Source of the DNA: Phycisphaerae bacterium
GTDB taxonomy: Bacteria; Planctomycetota; Phycisphaerae; Phycisphaerales; UBA1924
Direction of reading: 5' to 3'
Assembly: GCA_030429705.1 (NCBI GenBank)
Contig: JAUIES010000004.1
Span: forward strand, 1-64,000
Length of the DNA: 64,000 bases
Numbering within the stretch: the first letter of the stretch is position 1; the number at the start of each line of letters is the position of its first letter. The translations under genes were made by a program, and so were the position numbers. The notes below the pieces were generated by a model, which ran no database searches, was not told the origin of the DNA, and saw only the letters and a program-made list of their open reading frames with translations. This document shows positions 42,120 through 51,918 of the stretch, one piece after another.

Positions 42120-43582
42120 GCGATGATCTGAGAAATGGGTTTCGCGCCTTCGACCCCGACCAGTTTTTCATCGAGTCCGTTAAAGAAGTAGGTCAAGCCG
42201 TTCGGGTCCATGCCCATCAGGCTGAGGATCGTGGCGTGGAGGTTTTTGACATGGAATCGATCCTGGACAGCCTTGGCGCCGAGTTCGTCAGTTTGTCCGA
42301 CGCTGACCCCGCCTTTGATCCCGCCGCCCGCCATCCACATGGTGAATCCCCAGGAGTTGTGATCTCGACCGGTGCCCTCGGCGTATTCGGCGGTCGGCTG
42401 ACGACCGAACTCGCCCCCCCACACGACAAGGGTTTCGTCGAGCATGCCGCGTTGTTTGAGGTCTTTGAGCAATCCCGCGATTGGTCGATCGGTTCTGCCT
42501 GCGTGGCGAGTGTGGTTGAGAACGAGGTCGCCGTGGGCATCCCAGTTGTCGTCGTTGTGGCCTCCGCCGGAGTACAACTGAATGAACCGCACGCCTCGTT
42601 CGACCATGCGTCGCGCCAGCAGGCATTTGCGTCCAAATCGGCGTGTTTCGGGCTGATCAATGCCATAGAGGTCAATCGTGGCTTGCGATTCGTCAGAGAG
42701 GTCGACCGCTTCTGGTGCTGCCGACTGCATCCTGTATGCCAGTTCAAACTGCGCGATGCGTGACGACAGTTCTGTGTTGCCCGCGCGCGATTGGGCGTGT
42801 ATCGAGTTTTCCGAGTTCAGGTGATCGAGCAGTTGGCGTTGAATGCCGCCTTGCATATGTTCGGGTGGCTGCAGATCGAGAATGGGGACACCTTCTGATC
42901 GCAGTTGCACGCCCTGATAGGACGCGGGCATGAACCCGCTGGTCCAGTTTTTGGCTCCGTTGATCGGGCCGCCCTTCTCATCGAGCATGACGACATAGCC
43001 CGGCAGGTTCTGGTTTTCTGAGCCGAGGCCGTAGTTGACCCACGACCCGAGGCTCGGGCTGCCGCTGATGATGCGTCCGCAGTTCATGTTCAGCAGCGCG
43101 GAGCCGTGGATAGGGCTCTCGGCATACATCGAATGAATAAACGCCATGTCGTCAACGCATTGACCAAGGTGGGGGAACAGGTCGGAGACCATGCGGCCTG
43201 ACTGTCCATAAGGGCGGAATCGCCATTTGGGCCCGACGACGCGGCCGCCGGGCCGCTTGCCTTGTCGTCCGAATGTCGGGACATCGATGGTTTTGCCGTC
43301 GTACTTGTAGAGTGCTGGTTTGTAGTCAAATGTGTCGACCTGACTCGGGCCGCCGTACATGAAGAGGAAGATGACACTCTTGGCTTTGGGTGCGTGGGAG
43401 AGGAATCGACCGAGATCCTGCGGAACCGGGTTTGCCGAGATGCCATCGGCAGCAAGTGCCTGTCTGCTGAGCCAGGTCGGGCCGAGCAGACCGGCCAGGG
43501 CGACCGATGCGAATCCACCTGCTGATTCCCACATGAACTCACGCCGTGTACGGCCGCAGAAGTGCTTATTGTGTTCGGTCAT
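42116..43582 (-). CDS. DUF1501 protein with Tat signal
   Basis: A 488-residue protein. It has a twin-arginine signal (RTRREFMWESAGGFASVALAGLLG) and an alkaline-phosphatase-like fold: KSVIFLFMYGGPSQVDTFDYKP, a GGGHNDDNWDAHG stretch, VVWGGEFGRQP and GRDHNSWGFTMWMAGGG, which are diagnostic of DUF1501. In planctomycetes these genes nearly always pair with DUF1549/DUF1553 cytochrome genes, as here (3 bases apart). It is exported folded, possibly with metal cofactors, and is thought to act in polysaccharide or sulfate-ester breakdown, but the activity is not established. Confidence 0.92.
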   Translation of the reverse strand: MTEHNKHFCGRTRREFMWESAGGFASVALAGLLGPTWLSRQALAADGISANPVPQDLGRFLSHAPKAKSVIFLFMYGGPSQVDTFDYKPALYKYDGKTIDVPTFGRQGKRPGGRVVGPKWRFRPYGQSGRMVSDLFPHLGQCVDDMAFIHSMYAESPIHGSALLNMNCGRIISGSPSLGSWVNYGLGSENQNLPGYVVMLDEKGGPINGAKNWTSGFMPASYQGVQLRSEGVPILDLQPPEHMQGGIQRQLLDHLNSENSIHAQSRAGNTELSSRIAQFELAYRMQSAAPEAVDLSDESQATIDLYGIDQPETRRFGRKCLLARRMVERGVRFIQLYSGGGHNDDNWDAHGDLVLNHTRHAGRTDRPIAGLLKDLKQRGMLDETLVVWGGEFGRQPTAEYAEGTGRDHNSWGFTMWMAGGGIKGGVSVGQTDELGAKAVQDRFHVKNLHATILSLMGMDPNGLTYFFNGLDEKLVGVEGAKPISQIIA

Positions 43583-43585
43583 CGT

Positions 43586-46500
43586 TTAATCCACCCACAT
43601 AAATTCGTTGAGATTGAAAAGCATCAGGCAGAAAACACGAAGTGCATCGCGTTCATTGAGATTGTGGTCCTCGCGGAGCGAACCCATAAACGCCAAGTGT
43701 CGATCAACTTCCTCGTCGTCGGCGCTTCGGCACAGCGCCAGGAGCACGCCTCGTCGAACGGCTTCATCGAGTGATCCGGTTTCCGCGTCGAGTCGGGCGG
43801 CGAAGGCATCTGCCGCGTTGTTCGTGAAGTCGCCGTTGATCGTCATCAGTGCCTGCGTCGGGACATTGGTCGGGAACCGGACCGGGCACGGGCGGTCAGG
43901 GTCCGGCTGGTCGAGGCTCTCCATCAGTGGCGGCCGAAGGGATCGCTTGGAGAACACATAGATCGATCGGCGTCGTGCATCGGCTTCGCTGGAGGTACCC
44001 CAGGCATGATCCGGTCGCGACGCCGTCGCGAGAACCGCCTCGGGTAAGGGGGGGTACACACTTGGTCCGAACATGGTGTCGTTGGCGAGACCCGCGACCG
44101 CGAGCACGGCATCACGATATTCTTCGGCGCTGAGCCTGCGCTGGTCAAAGTTTGAGAATGTATCGTTTCTGGGATCGTTGGCCTGTGCAGGCACCGATTG
44201 GCGCGAGGTGCGGCGATAGACCTCGCTCGTCATCAGATACCGATGCATGTCTTTGAGCGACCAATCGCGTGCGATGAGTTCGGTCGCGAGGTGATCGAGC
44301 AACGCTGGGTGCGTCGGTCGGTCGCCAAGTCGTCCGAAATCGCCTGCCGATCGGCACAGGCCGCGGCCGAAATGAAACTGCCAGAGCCGATTTGCCATGA
44401 CGCGAGCAGAGATGAACTGGCCCTCATGGACGAGCCAGTTGGCAAACGCGAGACGACGACCTGTCGAGTTGCTTTCGGAACTGACCGTTATCGGTTCGGT
44501 TTGTCCTGCCCATGCTAATACTGCAGGTATCTCGGGCCCGACCGCATCGCCTGGTGCATGGACGCTGCCGCGCAGGTTGATGAACTGCTCGGGCGCTTGG
44601 CTGCCCCGTTCAGACACAACGAGCGCCGGGTAGGCATCGGCGACAACGATGTTGCGCAATCGGTCGATCTGTGCAAGGCGTTCATCGACTTGCGCGACAT
44701 CGGCTTCATCGAGTGCGCCATAGTCACCGGCAGCGAATCGATCGATCCATGATGCAGGTTCTTCAAGCCAGCCGGTGCGCAGCCCTGCGTCGATGTACTG
44801 TCCGCCGCCCGTTTGTCGGCACGAGATTGCAAGTGTGTTCGACCCGACCACGAGCGCCTTCTGTGCGTCGGGTGGCAGTTGCAGATCTTGATAGTCGACG
44901 GTGTACCCGCTGACAGATGCGACAAGTGTGCCGTTGATGTAGACATCGGCATCCTCATCATGATGCAGGGAGAGGATCAAGCCGTCGGGAATCGAAGTGA
45001 GTCGGAATCGGGTGCGAATGGTGATCTGATTGCTCGGCCAGGTTGTGCCGATGCGAGCGCCGGGCGTACCAGCAGTACCGAATCCTGCTTGTCCGGTTTG
45101 CCAATCGTTGTCGTCGAATGCCTGCAACATCCAGTTGTCAGGTGCCGGCCCGAGCAGGTATCTCCACTGCGCCCCCTCGGTTCGTGCATCGCTGACGACA
45201 ACCTGCCCGGTTGTCGCATCTGCTTCGCCGCGGGCTTTGTCAATGAATGGCTTGAGTTGTGATTCGAGGTCTGCGATCTGTTCGTCGCGCTCGGCCGTCG
45301 TGATCTGGCCGGGTGATCGCTCGTCTGCAATCAACTTGGTCATGCCCCCGCCGAGGTGTTGCCCGAAGCCGCCGCCGCCATAACCGGAGACATTATTGAA
45401 ATAGGCGGTCATCGCGTAGTAGTCGCGTTGTGAGATCGGGTCTGCTTTGTGATCGTGACACCGCGCGCACCCCATGGTTATACCCATGAATGTCTGGGCG
45501 GTGGTATCGACAATATCGGCAAGTTCATCGGCGCGAGCCTGATCAGGGTCGGCGGGTTCGTCGTCCCAAACGCCGAGGCGGTAGTACCCCGTTGCGATCA
45601 GCGATGAATCAGAGTTCGGGCGTTCTGGTGCAAATGATGCCAGTTCGTCGCCGGCCAGTTGTTCGATCACAAACTGGTCGTACGGCATGTCATCGTTGAG
45701 CGCTCGGATCACCCAGTCGCGGTATCGCCAGATGTTGGTTTTGGTGCCGTCGCGTTCATAGCCATTGGTTTCTGCATAGCGAACCTGATCGAGCCAGTGC
45801 CGAGCCCAGTGCTCGCCGTAGGCAGGTGACGCGAGGAGTGAATCGATGAGTTTTGACCAGGCCGACTCGGCATCTTGATCGTACGCACGAAGAAACGAAG
45901 CGCGTTGCTCAGGGGTGGGGGGCAATCCGGTCAGATCAAAGACGGCGCGGCGAAGGAGGGTCTCGGGCGACGCGCGATCACCGACCGGGATACCGGCATC
46001 TCGAATGCCTTCGTTGATGAACGCGTCGATCGGGTGGATGGCATGGTCGTCTTCGGCCTGCGGTACCGCGCGGGCGTCGAGAGGCTGATACGCCCACCAG
46101 TCGCCGTTGTCTTGCGGGGTGCCGTCTTCATGCAGCGGGTGGGCTTTCGGGTCAGCGAGTTGACCGACAATGCCGTCGGGCCATGGTGCACCCGCAAGAA
46201 CCCACGCTTGCAGCGTCTGCAGATCCGACTCTGGCAGTTTGCCGGTCGGTGGCATGGCGAGTGACGGATTGGAATAGCCGATGACCGCCAGCAAGCGACT
46301 CGCCTCGAGGTCGTCCGGGTCGACGACCGGCCCGCGACTGCCACCGGCGGCGAAAGTCTCGCCAGTTGCCATACTCAGGCCGCTCTTGCGATCGTCCCGT
46401 CCGTGACACTCGAGGCAGCGAGTCTCGAGTACTTTGCGAACAGCCGCCCAGGCCGGTGCGCCGTCCTGTTGGTCTGCATGCTGAAGTAGGTTGGTCGGTG

Positions 46501-46681
46501 TTTGACCTGACAAGCCGACCAGGATGGAGCCTGACAGGATCAGGCCGATCCAAAGCATATCAGCGCGTTTCGGTAACGCGCGTTTGCATCCTGACCGGGT
46601 CAAGACAGTCTTGGTCGTTCGATTCGGATTGGTACATGCCATAAATGAATTGGCATGGTAACAACTTTGCGTGATTTGCAA
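43586..46681 (-). CDS. Planctomycete cytochrome c plus DUF1549/DUF1553 protein
   Basis: A 1031-residue exported protein. After a signal/TM segment (LWIGLILSGSILVGLSG) come the planctomycete cytochrome c domain (CLECHGRDDRKSGLSM, then LAMPPTGKLPE), the DUF1549 part (HPIDAFINEGIRDAGI, YGEHWARHWLDQVRYAETNGYERDGTK, and CARCHD, a second possible heme site), a jelly-roll-like insert around residues 480-640, and DUF1553 (WLVHEGQFISARVMANRLWQFHFGRGLCRSAGDFG ... MLFNLNEFMWVD). It is first in a run of four or five minus-strand genes. The start is uncertain: ATG 46681, 46642 or one nearer the signal; none has a good ribosome binding site. Confidence 0.88.
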   Translation of the reverse strand: MQITQSCYHANSFMACTNPNRTTKTVLTRSGCKRALPKRADMLWIGLILSGSILVGLSGQTPTNLLQHADQQDGAPAWAAVRKVLETRCLECHGRDDRKSGLSMATGETFAAGGSRGPVVDPDDLEASRLLAVIGYSNPSLAMPPTGKLPESDLQTLQAWVLAGAPWPDGIVGQLADPKAHPLHEDGTPQDNGDWWAYQPLDARAVPQAEDDHAIHPIDAFINEGIRDAGIPVGDRASPETLLRRAVFDLTGLPPTPEQRASFLRAYDQDAESAWSKLIDSLLASPAYGEHWARHWLDQVRYAETNGYERDGTKTNIWRYRDWVIRALNDDMPYDQFVIEQLAGDELASFAPERPNSDSSLIATGYYRLGVWDDEPADPDQARADELADIVDTTAQTFMGITMGCARCHDHKADPISQRDYYAMTAYFNNVSGYGGGGFGQHLGGGMTKLIADERSPGQITTAERDEQIADLESQLKPFIDKARGEADATTGQVVVSDARTEGAQWRYLLGPAPDNWMLQAFDDNDWQTGQAGFGTAGTPGARIGTTWPSNQITIRTRFRLTSIPDGLILSLHHDEDADVYINGTLVASVSGYTVDYQDLQLPPDAQKALVVGSNTLAISCRQTGGGQYIDAGLRTGWLEEPASWIDRFAAGDYGALDEADVAQVDERLAQIDRLRNIVVADAYPALVVSERGSQAPEQFINLRGSVHAPGDAVGPEIPAVLAWAGQTEPITVSSESNSTGRRLAFANWLVHEGQFISARVMANRLWQFHFGRGLCRSAGDFGRLGDRPTHPALLDHLATELIARDWSLKDMHRYLMTSEVYRRTSRQSVPAQANDPRNDTFSNFDQRRLSAEEYRDAVLAVAGLANDTMFGPSVYPPLPEAVLATASRPDHAWGTSSEADARRRSIYVFSKRSLRPPLMESLDQPDPDRPCPVRFPTNVPTQALMTINGDFTNNAADAFAARLDAETGSLDEAVRRGVLLALCRSADDEEVDRHLAFMGSLREDHNLNERDALRVFCLMLFNLNEFMWVD

Positions 46682-46763
46682 AGAGCGAACAGCAGCATCC
46701 AGATCGCGGTACGCGACGGAGTGGTGGACACTAGTGCGTCGGTTTCATGCGGCGAGCGATGGC

Positions 46764-48542
46764 CTAAGCAGCATTGCGGCGAGAACGCGCGTTGGCGACT
46801 TGAGCACAGACGGAGATGAGCGCCTCCCGTTCGATCGGCTTGGCGCAATACCCGTCGCAACCGACATCCAGGCATCGTTGCCGATCGGTCGGCATGGCAT
46901 GGGCGGTCAGTGCGATGATCGGTGTTGTTGTGCCGCGGTTGCGGAGCACTTGTGTCGCTTCATAACCATCGAGTTCCGGCATCTGCATATCCATGAGAAT
47001 GACATCGAACACCGGTTGATCAGGGCTGTTCAGAATGCGATCAACCGCCACGCGGCCATTGGAAGCAATCTCGATGCTCGCGCCGACTTGTTCGAGAAAA
47101 TGCCGAATGAGGCGTTGCGAATCCTCGCAGTCTTCGGCGAGCAGGATACGCAATCCGGTGAGGTCGACTTTGTGGCTCGGGTGCGCGACGGACTGGTTTA
47201 GGTCGTTCGCGGTTGGATGAGCAAGAGGACCGGTGGGTACGGTGATGCTGAACACGCTTCCCTGGCCGAGCGTCGACTCGATGTCGATGAAACCCCCGAG
47301 TTTCTCAGCAAGCATGTTTGATACGCAGAGCCCGAGTCCGGTGCCACCATATTGGCGTGTTGTCGACTGGTCTGCCTGATGAAATGCTTTGAACTCTGAC
47401 AAGGCTTGAATCTGTTCTTGGCTCAGACCAATGCCGGTGTCGGCGACAGAAATTGTGAGCAATTCGCGTTCGAGATCACACGCGACGGTGACTGCAACGC
47501 TTCCTTCGGCTGTGAACTTGACGGCGTTACTGAGGAAGTTGAGCACGATCTGTCGTAGTCTGGTCGGATCCGTCTGAATGAACCGGGGAAGCGTCGATTC
47601 GCAATCGACCTTGACTTCGATGTTTTTGCGTTGAGCACTCGGTTGGATCGTCGCCAGCGCTTGCTCGACAATCGTCTTGGGTGTGGTCGGTCGAATCTCA
47701 ACATCCAACTCGCCAGCCTCGATCTTGGATAGATCGAGAATGTCGTTGATGATGACGAGGAGATGTTGCGCGTTGCGATGAATAGCAACTACTGAGTTTG
47801 GGAGTCCTGATTGATCGAATCCATCGTCTAATGTTTGCTTCAGGATGTCGGCGTATCCGATGATCGCGGTCATCGGCGTACGAATCTCGTGACTCATGTT
47901 CGCGAGGAACCTGGATTTTAACTCGTTCGCTACGCGTGCTTCTTCTTGGGATTGCTCAAGTTGAGCGATCTTGAGTCGCAATTCGAGCTGAGATGTCGCC
48001 TGTGCAGCAAGAGCCTCCAGATCGTCAATCATGGATGGGGTGATTGTTCGCGGCACCGTATCGATGACACACAGTGTGCCGAGTGATTCGCCAGTTGAGA
48101 CCTTCAGCGGGATGCCCGCATAGAAGCGAATGCCGAGCGGGCCGGTAACCAGATCGTTGTCTTTAGTACGATCATCTTTCGAGGCATCCGAAACGATCAT
48201 GGGCTCGTCCGCGAGGATTGCATGAGCGCAGAATGCCATGTCGCGGGGCGTTTCCGTTGCGTCGATGCCAACGGCACTCTTAAACCACTGGCGATTTTTG
48301 TCGACCAGGGAAACCAGTGCAATGGGTGCTTCGCACAACCTTGCAGCGAGGCGTGTGAGATCGTCAAACTCTCGTTCGGGTCCAGTGTCAAGAATATTGC
48401 ACTGGACGAGCGTCTGCAGTCGTTGCGATTCGTTGGTTGGCAGTTGGGCAGGTGGTATGGCTGAGGCTCCGTCGTCGCACGAGGCGTTGGTACGGAGAAT
48501 TACATCGACGGAACGGCCACCTGATTGAACTTTGATTGTCAA
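46764..48542 (-). CDS. Hybrid sensor histidine kinase (GAF-HisKA-HATPase-REC)
   Basis: A 592-residue cytoplasmic protein with no membrane segments. Domain order: GAF (residues about 45-185, NRQWFKSAVGIDATETPRDMAFCAHAI, LGTLCVIDT), HisKA with phospho-His in FLANMSHEIRTPMTAIIGY, HATPase_c with N-box LRQIVLNFLSNAVKFT and G-boxes DTGIGLS and GGTGLGLCVSN, and a receiver domain with LLAEDCEDSQ, phospho-acceptor Asp in VILMDMQMPELDG, and Lys in CAKPIERE. It senses an intracellular signal and passes phosphate to its own receiver. No output regulator is adjacent. Confidence 0.93.
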   Translation of the reverse strand: MTIKVQSGGRSVDVILRTNASCDDGASAIPPAQLPTNESQRLQTLVQCNILDTGPEREFDDLTRLAARLCEAPIALVSLVDKNRQWFKSAVGIDATETPRDMAFCAHAILADEPMIVSDASKDDRTKDNDLVTGPLGIRFYAGIPLKVSTGESLGTLCVIDTVPRTITPSMIDDLEALAAQATSQLELRLKIAQLEQSQEEARVANELKSRFLANMSHEIRTPMTAIIGYADILKQTLDDGFDQSGLPNSVVAIHRNAQHLLVIINDILDLSKIEAGELDVEIRPTTPKTIVEQALATIQPSAQRKNIEVKVDCESTLPRFIQTDPTRLRQIVLNFLSNAVKFTAEGSVAVTVACDLERELLTISVADTGIGLSQEQIQALSEFKAFHQADQSTTRQYGGTGLGLCVSNMLAEKLGGFIDIESTLGQGSVFSITVPTGPLAHPTANDLNQSVAHPSHKVDLTGLRILLAEDCEDSQRLIRHFLEQVGASIEIASNGRVAVDRILNSPDQPVFDVILMDMQMPELDGYEATQVLRNRGTTTPIIALTAHAMPTDRQRCLDVGCDGYCAKPIEREALISVCAQVANARSRRNAA

Positions 48543-48693
48543 TGATGAAACAGTTACATAGAATGAGCCGCGAATCAGGCATTAATGACGATGTCAGCTT
48601 CAATATTTTAGAGAGAATTGCTCACAAGTTTGTGGGATGGTCCCTCTTTTTGGTGTTTCGGACAGAGTTAGTCTCGTGGCCTAAACTGGTGGT

Positions 48694-48822
48694 ATGAAAC
48701 TGCGACTCAATCGCAATAGCAATGGGTTTCGATTCTTGCTCGCTGGTGGGTTCGCCTTTTTCCTGATCAAGGGTCTGGTTTGGCTTGCGCTGGGCGCACT
48801 GGCGACCAAAGCCCTGATCTGA
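48694..48822 (+). CDS. Small single-helix membrane protein
   Basis: A 42-codon frame starting MKLRLNRNSNGFRFLLAGG, then a 20-residue hydrophobic helix (FAFFLIKGLVWLALGALATK) and a stop at 48820. Basic N-terminus and hydrophobic core fit a small inner-membrane protein oriented N-in. It ends 18 bases before the heme oxygenase start on the same strand, so the two may be co-transcribed. No strong ribosome binding site (GGTGGT upstream). It is short, so coding status is inferred from composition and position. Confidence 0.5.
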   Translation: MKLRLNRNSNGFRFLLAGGFAFFLIKGLVWLALGALATKALI

Positions 48823-48840
48823 TCCAGGCCGGAGTCCACA

Positions 48841-49467
48841 ATGCCCATTGCCGACGCGCTCAAAACCAAGACTGCCGAACAGCACCGCTATGCAGAAACA
48901 AGACCTTTGCAGAAAGAACTTGCGGCAGGCGGTGCATCGAAACACCAACTCGCGCTCTATCTCGCTCAGTTGAAGCGTATTCACGAGACGCTCGAATCGA
49001 TCATGGCGGGAAGTTCGACCGAATCACACCGCGAACTGATTGGATTGTGTGCCCAGCATTCGCGCCGGATCCAGGCTGATCTGACAGTACTCGATGAAGC
49101 CTCGACTGTGCTTGAGAGCACTCAAAAGTTGATTGATGTGTTGCTCGAACAGGCGAACGCGAAACCTGCGTTCGTCGTCGGGTCGATGTATGTCCTCGAA
49201 GGCAGCATGAACGGCAATCGTTTCATCGCCCGTGGGCTCGCACGGGGTCTCGATCTTGAGCCCGGGCAGCCCGGGCTGATGTACTGGGATCCGTACGGCG
49301 AGGATCAACGAGCAAGATGGGTTGCCGTCCGCGCAGCGATCGACAACATGGTGCTTTCGCCCGCGGACGAACAAGCGATCCTCGACGGTGCAGCATTCAT
49401 GTTTGACGCGGTTGCTCAAGTGAGTGAAACGGTTGGTGAAGCGACAGGCATCACAACGGGGGTTTGA
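48841..49467 (+). CDS. Biliverdin-producing heme oxygenase
   Basis: A 208-residue all-helical protein. The N-terminal ADALKTKTAEQHRYAET carries the proximal heme His (about residue 15), and AFVVGSMYVLEGSMNGNRFIAR is the distal helix with the glycine-rich bend over heme. It opens heme to biliverdin, iron and CO. It follows the small membrane protein and precedes a PfkB kinase. Roles in iron release or bilin supply are both possible; no phytochrome is in the window. Confidence 0.85.
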   Translation: MPIADALKTKTAEQHRYAETRPLQKELAAGGASKHQLALYLAQLKRIHETLESIMAGSSTESHRELIGLCAQHSRRIQADLTVLDEASTVLESTQKLIDVLLEQANAKPAFVVGSMYVLEGSMNGNRFIARGLARGLDLEPGQPGLMYWDPYGEDQRARWVAVRAAIDNMVLSPADEQAILDGAAFMFDAVAQVSETVGEATGITTGV

Positions 49468-49527
49468 GCCCGTCGCGTGTGTATCTGCGCTATCCTTGGT
49501 CGAACATTCGCACGGAGGAACGCACAC

Positions 49528-50460
49528 ATGTCGCTCGTGGTCACAGGAACAATCGGTATTGACACAGTGTACACGCCGGACGGCCAACACCGAGAAGGTG
49601 TCTTGGGCGGCTCGTGTGCCTATTTCGCGGCAGCAGCGTCGGCATATGGTCCGGTGCAGTTGGTGGCTGCGGTTGGCGATGATTTCCCCGACGAACACCG
49701 CCACACACTTTCGCAATTCACGAACATCAATACAGCCGGTCTCGAAACGCGTACTGGGTCCAAGACCTTCCGGTGGGGGGGCAAGTACCTCGACAATATG
49801 GATCATCGTGAAACGCTGTACACCGAGTTGGGTGTGCTTGAAGAGGCCCCGCCGCAGGTCCCTGATGCATACCGGGGCGCAGCGTGTGTTTTTCTCGCGA
49901 ACAGTCATCCGGCAGTACAGGCGGACATGCTTGCACAGTTTGAGCACCCGGCGCTCGTTGTTGCCGACACGATGGACCTCTGGATCAACATTGCCCGTGA
50001 TGACCTTGAGTCGCTCCTGGGCAAGGTTGACGGTCTGGTCCTGAACTATGACGAAGCCGAGTTATTTACGGGTCATCAAAACCCGGTGACGGCGGGCAAG
50101 AAGTTGCTCGAATACGGCCCGGTCTTTGTGGTTATTAAAAAGGGTGAACACGGGTGCATTCTCGTTCACCGTGATGGACTGTCGGCATTGCCGGCGTATC
50201 CGACAGAGACCGTCGTGGATCCAACCGGCGCGGGTGACACCTTTGCTGGGGGCATGATGGCCTATCTGGCCGACCAGCTGCAATTGGGTGCAATTGACGA
50301 TCCAACTTCGTTTGATGCCATTCGGCGTTCGCTCGCACATGGCACGATCATCGCGAGTTTTACCATCGAGACTTTCAGTCTCGAGCGGCTCTCGGCACTC
50401 AACCCGGTCATGATCGAAGCGCGATATGACGAGTTCGCGAAGATGATGCACCTGCAGTAG
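49528..50460 (+). CDS. PfkB-family carbohydrate/nucleoside kinase
   Basis: A 310-residue ribokinase-type enzyme. N-terminal signature VLGGSCAYFAAAASAYGPVQLVAAVG; C-terminal ATP/anion-hole motif ETVVDPTGAGDTFAGGMMAYL with the catalytic Asp in GAGD. It phosphorylates a sugar or nucleoside hydroxyl. I chose ATG 49528, preceded by GGAGGAA, over an ATG 17 codons earlier that lacks a site. The acceptor cannot be read from sequence. Confidence 0.9.
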   Translation: MSLVVTGTIGIDTVYTPDGQHREGVLGGSCAYFAAAASAYGPVQLVAAVGDDFPDEHRHTLSQFTNINTAGLETRTGSKTFRWGGKYLDNMDHRETLYTELGVLEEAPPQVPDAYRGAACVFLANSHPAVQADMLAQFEHPALVVADTMDLWINIARDDLESLLGKVDGLVLNYDEAELFTGHQNPVTAGKKLLEYGPVFVVIKKGEHGCILVHRDGLSALPAYPTETVVDPTGAGDTFAGGMMAYLADQLQLGAIDDPTSFDAIRRSLAHGTIIASFTIETFSLERLSALNPVMIEARYDEFAKMMHLQ

Positions 50461-50473
50461 ATCGAGGCGAGGC

Positions 50474-51145
50474 GTGTTCAAAAAGAAACCAAAGTCGCGC
50501 ACACCGGCACCGGTTTATCTTGAGCCCTATGCCGAGGCTGCAGAGGTGCACGGCGAAGGGTTTGGAACGCTCTTGTGGCGCAGCACCGAAGGGCAAACGA
50601 CGCGGTTTCGTGTCGTTGAAGAACTGATTGAACCAGCATCGCGGGTATTCGCTGATCTCGGGTGCGGCCGAGCGGATTTGTTGTCGTTTCTCGTTCGAAA
50701 CGGGGTTGAGCCCGCGGGTTATATTGGTGTCGATGGCATTCCTGCCATGGTGCGGGCCGGTGAATCGGTCATACGCGAAAACGGCATCAAGCGCGCGTCC
50801 ATGGTGCTCGCTGATTTTGTAGCGGAGACCTCCCTGTTTGCTCGCTTGGTCGCTGAGTTTGGCGTGACCGGGTTTGTATTCTCGGGTTCACTCAATACGC
50901 TCGAACAAGAGCAAGCACTGTCTTTGTTAAGCAGGGCTTTCGACGATCTGCCTGAGCGGGGTGTTTTGGTGTTTAATTTTCTGAGCAATCGGCTTGCTGA
51001 GGGTGGGTTGACAGATACCGGCCCGGCGTATCGGTTCGACACGCTTGCCGTGCTCGATTGGGCTTTGCGACAAACCGTGTTGGTGCAGCTTCGCCATGAT
51101 TACTTGCGCGGGCACGATGCGACGATTTGGATGCAGAAGCCCTGA
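50474..51145 (+). CDS. Class I SAM-dependent methyltransferase
   Basis: A 223-residue protein from GTG 50474. Motif I is VFADLGCGRADLLSFLV, then the acidic YIGVDGIPAMV, MVLADF, and a post-core VLVFNFLSNRLAEGG. A Phe/Lys-rich N-terminus (MFKKKPKSRTPAPVYLEPYAEAAEVHGEGFGTLLWRS) may bind the substrate. It follows the PfkB kinase by 13 bases, probably in one transcript. The methyl acceptor is unknown. Confidence 0.82.
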   Translation: MFKKKPKSRTPAPVYLEPYAEAAEVHGEGFGTLLWRSTEGQTTRFRVVEELIEPASRVFADLGCGRADLLSFLVRNGVEPAGYIGVDGIPAMVRAGESVIRENGIKRASMVLADFVAETSLFARLVAEFGVTGFVFSGSLNTLEQEQALSLLSRAFDDLPERGVLVFNFLSNRLAEGGLTDTGPAYRFDTLAVLDWALRQTVLVQLRHDYLRGHDATIWMQKP

Positions 51146-51180
51146 GCACTCTTTTCGATTTGGCCCTACCATGTCGGTCT

Positions 51181-51915
51181 ATGGCCAACATCATTGTTTT
51201 TCAGCATCACAGAATTGGGACACCGGGTCGATTTGGCATGACGCTGCGCGATCACGGATTTCGTCTTGAAACGATCCGTCTTGATCTGGATCCTGATCAG
51301 GGCGGTGGCCGAGTGCCGGACGATCTTGATGATGTGCATGGCGTGATTTCCATGGGCGGCCCGCAGAATGTCGGCGATGCGGATGGGTGGATTGCGCAGG
51401 AACAGGCGTTCATTCGAGAGGCGCACGGGCGACGCATCCCGGTCCTCGGAATCTGTCTTGGAGCCCAGATGATCGCGGCTGCTCTTGGTGGAACTGTGGG
51501 CGAGATGGATGAGCCCGAGTGCGGGTTCTTACCGGTCGAGATACTGGTGCCAGGTCAGACCGAGCCGATGCTCGCGGGATTGCCCTGGTCTCAGCCTCGA
51601 TTTCATTCGCACGGGCAAGAGGTCAAGGAACTGCCAGCGGGCGCGCAATTGCTGATGTCGAGCGCTCGCTGTAAGGTGCAAGGGTTTAAAATTGATATGC
51701 GAACCTTCGGGTTTCAGTTTCACCCTGAGTTCGATCGCTCTTCGATCGAAGCGATGCATAGCGAGACCGATCTGTTTACCAAAGCAGGTATCAGTGTTGA
51801 TGATCTCGGTCGGCAACTCGATCGGCATTACGAGCAATATGCCCGACTCGGCGATCGCCTCGCGTTGAATTTTGCCACGCTGTGCTTTCCGTTTGCCGGT
51901 CTTCTTGCACGCTGA
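51181..51915 (+). CDS. Class I glutamine amidotransferase (GMP synthase-like)
   Basis: A 244-residue protein starting MANIIVFQHHRIGTPGRFGM. Catalytic Cys in VLGICLGAQMIAAALGG (about residue 90) and His/Glu in FGFQFHPEFDRSS. No synthase domain follows, so it is a free-standing amidotransferase or gamma-glutamyl peptidase, as in the PuuD/YfeJ-type groups. The start avoids overlap with the methyltransferase and begins at the first family strand. The DNA glycosylase gene follows after 3 bases. Confidence 0.85.
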   Translation: MANIIVFQHHRIGTPGRFGMTLRDHGFRLETIRLDLDPDQGGGRVPDDLDDVHGVISMGGPQNVGDADGWIAQEQAFIREAHGRRIPVLGICLGAQMIAAALGGTVGEMDEPECGFLPVEILVPGQTEPMLAGLPWSQPRFHSHGQEVKELPAGAQLLMSSARCKVQGFKIDMRTFGFQFHPEFDRSSIEAMHSETDLFTKAGISVDDLGRQLDRHYEQYARLGDRLALNFATLCFPFAGLLAR

Positions 51916-51918
51916 GTC

